Shown in pieces: positions 42,957-44,931 of a stretch of DNA of 44,931 nucleotides. The notes beneath the pieces are model-generated. The model was not told where the DNA came from, did no database searches, and saw only the letters and a program-made list of their open reading frames with translations. The stretch is taken from assembly GCA_026708565.1 (NCBI GenBank), contig JAPOUR010000003.1, positions 1 through 44,931 on the forward strand, in the 5' to 3' direction. Source of the stretch: Candidatus Dadabacteria bacterium (GTDB lineage: Bacteria; Desulfobacterota_D; UBA1144; Nemesobacterales; Mycalebacteriaceae). The translations under genes and the position numbers were made by a program. Every line of letters starts with the position of its first letter. Positions within the stretch are counted from its first letter, which is position 1.

Positions 42957-42983
42957 GGCGACTCCTCCGTCAAAACGGGGTTT

Positions 42984-43011
42984 AAGTTACAGGGAAACGG
43001 GGGATTGTCAA
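42984..43011 (-). promoter_or_regulatory. Promoter candidate for the biotin operon
   Basis: The minus strand has a perfect TTGACA (43011-43006), 16-bp spacer, then TAACTT (42989-42984), a weak -10. The predicted start gives a leader of about 20 nt before bioB. No clear BirA or BioR operator was recognised. Confidence 0.35.
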
Positions 43012-43042
43012 AGGGACGGGGCGGAGAAACAGGACCATATTG

Positions 43043-43138
43043 CGGAATCCGTGTTTTATGCGGATAACGGAATACGATGCCAAACCGCCGTAAGGGAATG
43101 GAAACCTGCCCGTCATTCCGTGCTCCGACACGGAATCC
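43043..43138. repeat. REP-like intergenic repeat element
   Basis: CGGAATCC occurs at 43043-43050 and again at 43131-43138. The second copy is part of a hairpin TTCCGTG (43116-43122) / CACGGAA (43129-43135) with a 6-nt loop, inside the sequence CGTCATTCCGTG...CACGGAATCCAG that is typical of widespread bacterial intergenic repeats. It lies between bioB and the AT-rich helicase gene, at the edge of the composition change. No gene is seen from 42990 to 43236. Confidence 0.55.
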
Positions 43139-43187
43139 AGAGGGGATGAGGGTGGTGTCCGTCAGCCCGAAGTGTGCGGTAAATCCT

Positions 43188-43216
43188 TTGACAGCCCGCG
43201 CACGGGGGTGTTAACT
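43188..43216 (+). promoter_or_regulatory. Promoter candidate for the DUF559-RecQ gene
   Basis: TTGACA (43188-43193), 17-bp spacer, TTAACT (43211-43216). Start predicted near 43223, followed by GGAAGG and ATG 43237. The -10 box is weak. Confidence 0.35.
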
Positions 43217-43236
43217 TCAAGCCTTGGAAGGTAAAG

Positions 43237-44931
43237 ATGAGATACACAGCAAACTACTCTCACAGCAACCACAACTTTGTAATCCAGAACCTTGAGGGTG
43301 AAAGGGTTGAAAGTAAATACTTGCCAGCAATTTGCATTCTTAAGAACATACTCCAACGGGGGAAACCAACACTTCTGTCAACCTTTCTTCAAGAGAAGAT
43401 TGGAGCAATCCACGAGAATAGAGATGTCTTTGAAAAACCCTACCCCTTAATTGACACAAAATTGCCGAAGTGGGACAAAACCATCAAAGGGGATGAGAAA
43501 CAGGACTACAATCCCGCCAAAGAATTCTTTAAAGACTTACCCAGATACTTGTCAGAATGCGAACTACCAGATTATGAATTCATCCAACAATTGCTTTTGC
43601 CTGAGGCTTCAATCAATGTAATTATCCCACCGAAAGATGGTGAAGAAGAACAAAAGTTTTTACGACAACAAGTCGATTTCTATTTACCTCAAGCTCGCTT
43701 AATCATTGAAATTGACGGTATAGATCCAGACACCAAAAGACCGCATGGCAATAGGCAAGAGAATGACTCTGGACGTGACCGTCACGCAAAAGATCGAGGA
43801 ATAGAGACAGTAAGAATCACTACTGTCGATTTGAAATCAAAAAATAAAACTTTCTGGAAGAAAATCGAAGCCATTAGAAATAGAATCATAAGAGAGCAAG
43901 AAAATCGCAGAGCAAAAAACAAGACTTTTATCTCCTTGAATGATTACAAGAAAGCATTTAAGGATGGTGTAGATTTGCAAGACCATAACTATCTGGCTAC
44001 AGCAATAATGCGTTTTCAGATTCTTTTGTTGGAGCTCCTTGAGCGTGGACTCATCAATTTCAACGAACCATGGGCATTTGAAATCATAGAAAGAGACGTG
44101 AAAGGTTTTGCCGAACTCGCAATTGAAGACCTTTTGGAATGGTTTCAGCATCTTTTAAACTTACAAAAAGTGGAATTTAGAAAACCAGAATACAAGATAA
44201 ATGATAAAATTCACTCTACAAAAGCAACCATCAAAATTGACTTTAGCCTCCTACAACGACACGATGAAAGCGCACAAGACAATGAAAGTATTATATTTGT
44301 AAGAAATGACTATCTGGATGAGTTCTACGACCACTTTCAAGTCTCTACATACAAACAAAAGATAAAGTATAAACTGAAAATTGGAGAAGAATCTTCTGAT
44401 GAAGCATCTTTGTGGTTTTTGTTGCTAAACATCTTTCTTCAAAACAATGAAAACCTTAATTTAGACACTCGCAATTTCAGAGAGGGGCAACTCGCCATTA
44501 TTGTAAACGCGCTATCGTGCAATGACACAATTGGACTTCTTCCTACTGGAGCAGGCAAGTCTGTCTGTTATCAATTGTCAGCCATCCTTCAACCGGCAAT
44601 CAGCTTTGTAGTTTGCCCACTCAAATCTTTGATGTATGACCAAAAAGATGAACTGGACTCTGTATATTTTACCCGAACCAACTACATAACAAGTGACGAT
44701 GACCCAGAAACCAGAGAAAGAACAATGAAAGAATTCGGAGAAGGGAAGTATCTTTTCATTTTAATTACACCGGAAAGATTTCAAATTAAATCATTTAGAG
44801 ATTATTTAAGGCGAGTCAATGATAGATTCTCAATTGCCTATGCAGTTATTGATGAAGTTCATTGTCTCTCAGAATGGGGACATGACTTTAGACTTTCTTA
44901 CCTCAATCTTGCAAACACAATACGAAACCAT
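43237..44931 (+). CDS. DUF559/Vsr-like nuclease domain fused to RecQ-type helicase, partial (3' end outside window)
   Basis: 565 residues are visible and the frame is open to the right edge. Residues about 140-200 look like a DUF559/Vsr-type PD-(D/E)XK nuclease: 'QQVDFYLPQARLIIEIDG' (Asp147, Glu158, Asp160) and 'SGRDRHAKDRGIETVRIT'. Residues 205-410 are a helical, unrecognised linker. From about 415 a RecQ-family SF2 helicase begins: 'DTIGLLPTGAGKSVCYQL' (Walker A 436-442), 'FVVCPLKSLMYDQKDEL', 'ILITPER', and 'YAVIDEVHCLSEWGHDFRLS' (DEVH in place of DEAH at 539-542). The second RecA lobe lies off-window. The DNA is AT-rich (bases 44161-44220: 15 of 60 G+C), unlike bioB (42601-42660: 35 of 60). 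Start ATG 43237 has GGAAGG upstream. A defence role is inferred from domain mix and composition. Confidence 0.8.
   Translation, partial: MRYTANYSHSNHNFVIQNLEGERVESKYLPAICILKNILQRGKPTLLSTFLQEKIGAIHENRDVFEKPYPLIDTKLPKWDKTIKGDEKQDYNPAKEFFKDLPRYLSECELPDYEFIQQLLLPEASINVIIPPKDGEEEQKFLRQQVDFYLPQARLIIEIDGIDPDTKRPHGNRQENDSGRDRHAKDRGIETVRITTVDLKSKNKTFWKKIEAIRNRIIREQENRRAKNKTFISLNDYKKAFKDGVDLQDHNYLATAIMRFQILLLELLERGLINFNEPWAFEIIERDVKGFAELAIEDLLEWFQHLLNLQKVEFRKPEYKINDKIHSTKATIKIDFSLLQRHDESAQDNESIIFVRNDYLDEFYDHFQVSTYKQKIKYKLKIGEESSDEASLWFLLLNIFLQNNENLNLDTRNFREGQLAIIVNALSCNDTIGLLPTGAGKSVCYQLSAILQPAISFVVCPLKSLMYDQKDELDSVYFTRTNYITSDDDPETRERTMKEFGEGKYLFILITPERFQIKSFRDYLRRVNDRFSIAYAVIDEVHCLSEWGHDFRLSYLNLANTIRNH

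Noticed and set aside
42990-43236. Possible tRNA or small RNA gene between bioB and the helicase gene
   Set aside because: No cloverleaf with T-loop GTTCRA or acceptor pairing could be traced; only REP-like repeats and a weak promoter were visible.

Overview
The window reads as chromosomal DNA of a Gram-negative bacterium: GC-rich (roughly 58-60% by eye over most of its length), densely packed, with frequent TTG and GTG starts, an outer-membrane autotransporter, type IV minor pilins, and a split FO synthase (CofG + CofH), which implies a deazaflavin (FO or F420) cofactor. No single gene fixes the lineage. A deltaproteobacteria-like or candidate-phylum Gram-negative is my guess only. No rRNA, tRNA, transposase, integrase or CRISPR array was seen. 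There is no gene-free stretch longer than 300 bases.

Layout. 1-4523: the 3' part of a type I restriction-modification locus (hsdS end, a SIR2-domain gene, hsdR, a short YgjP-like zinc peptidase). The hsdS/SIR2 part is AT-rich and hsdR is GC-rich. 4575-8988: htpX, uvrA, uppP. 8985-10646 (minus): a sulfur-trafficking operon, rhodanese -> SufE -> SufU-like. 10754-11405: CBS-domain protein plus a 55-residue membrane protein. 11402-16293 (minus): gdhA, a HicB/HicB/HicA set, and a two-part FAD/Fe-S dehydrogenase. 16384-17444 (minus): Fic protein with an XRE partner (the 'mobile mystery' A/B pair). 17568-20080 (minus): cofG-cofH.

20189-34082 (plus) is one tightly spaced gene string: tmk, holB, an 8.8-kb autotransporter gene, metG and four type IV minor-pilin-like genes. 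The autotransporter has 42 tandem repeat units, seven of them longer and carrying a dockerin/EF-hand-like calcium loop. 34133-37032: ilvD and coaBC. 37060-37833 (minus): a small basic protein followed by a PARP-like ADP-ribosyltransferase, a good toxin-antitoxin candidate. 37956-42956 (minus): bioB-bioA, then ppk2, a Nudix gene and bioF. bioB appears to start at a rare ATT codon. After a REP-like element at 43043-43138 the DNA turns AT-rich and carries a partial gene joining a DUF559/Vsr-like nuclease domain to a RecQ-type helicase.

Both window edges therefore carry AT-rich, defence-type genes flanking a housekeeping core, and three or four small toxin/antitoxin-like modules sit inside that core. 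The candidates I rate highest for undescribed biology are the PARP-like toxin pair, the DUF559-RecQ fusion, the SIR2 gene inside the type I locus, and the repeat autotransporter with periodic calcium loops.
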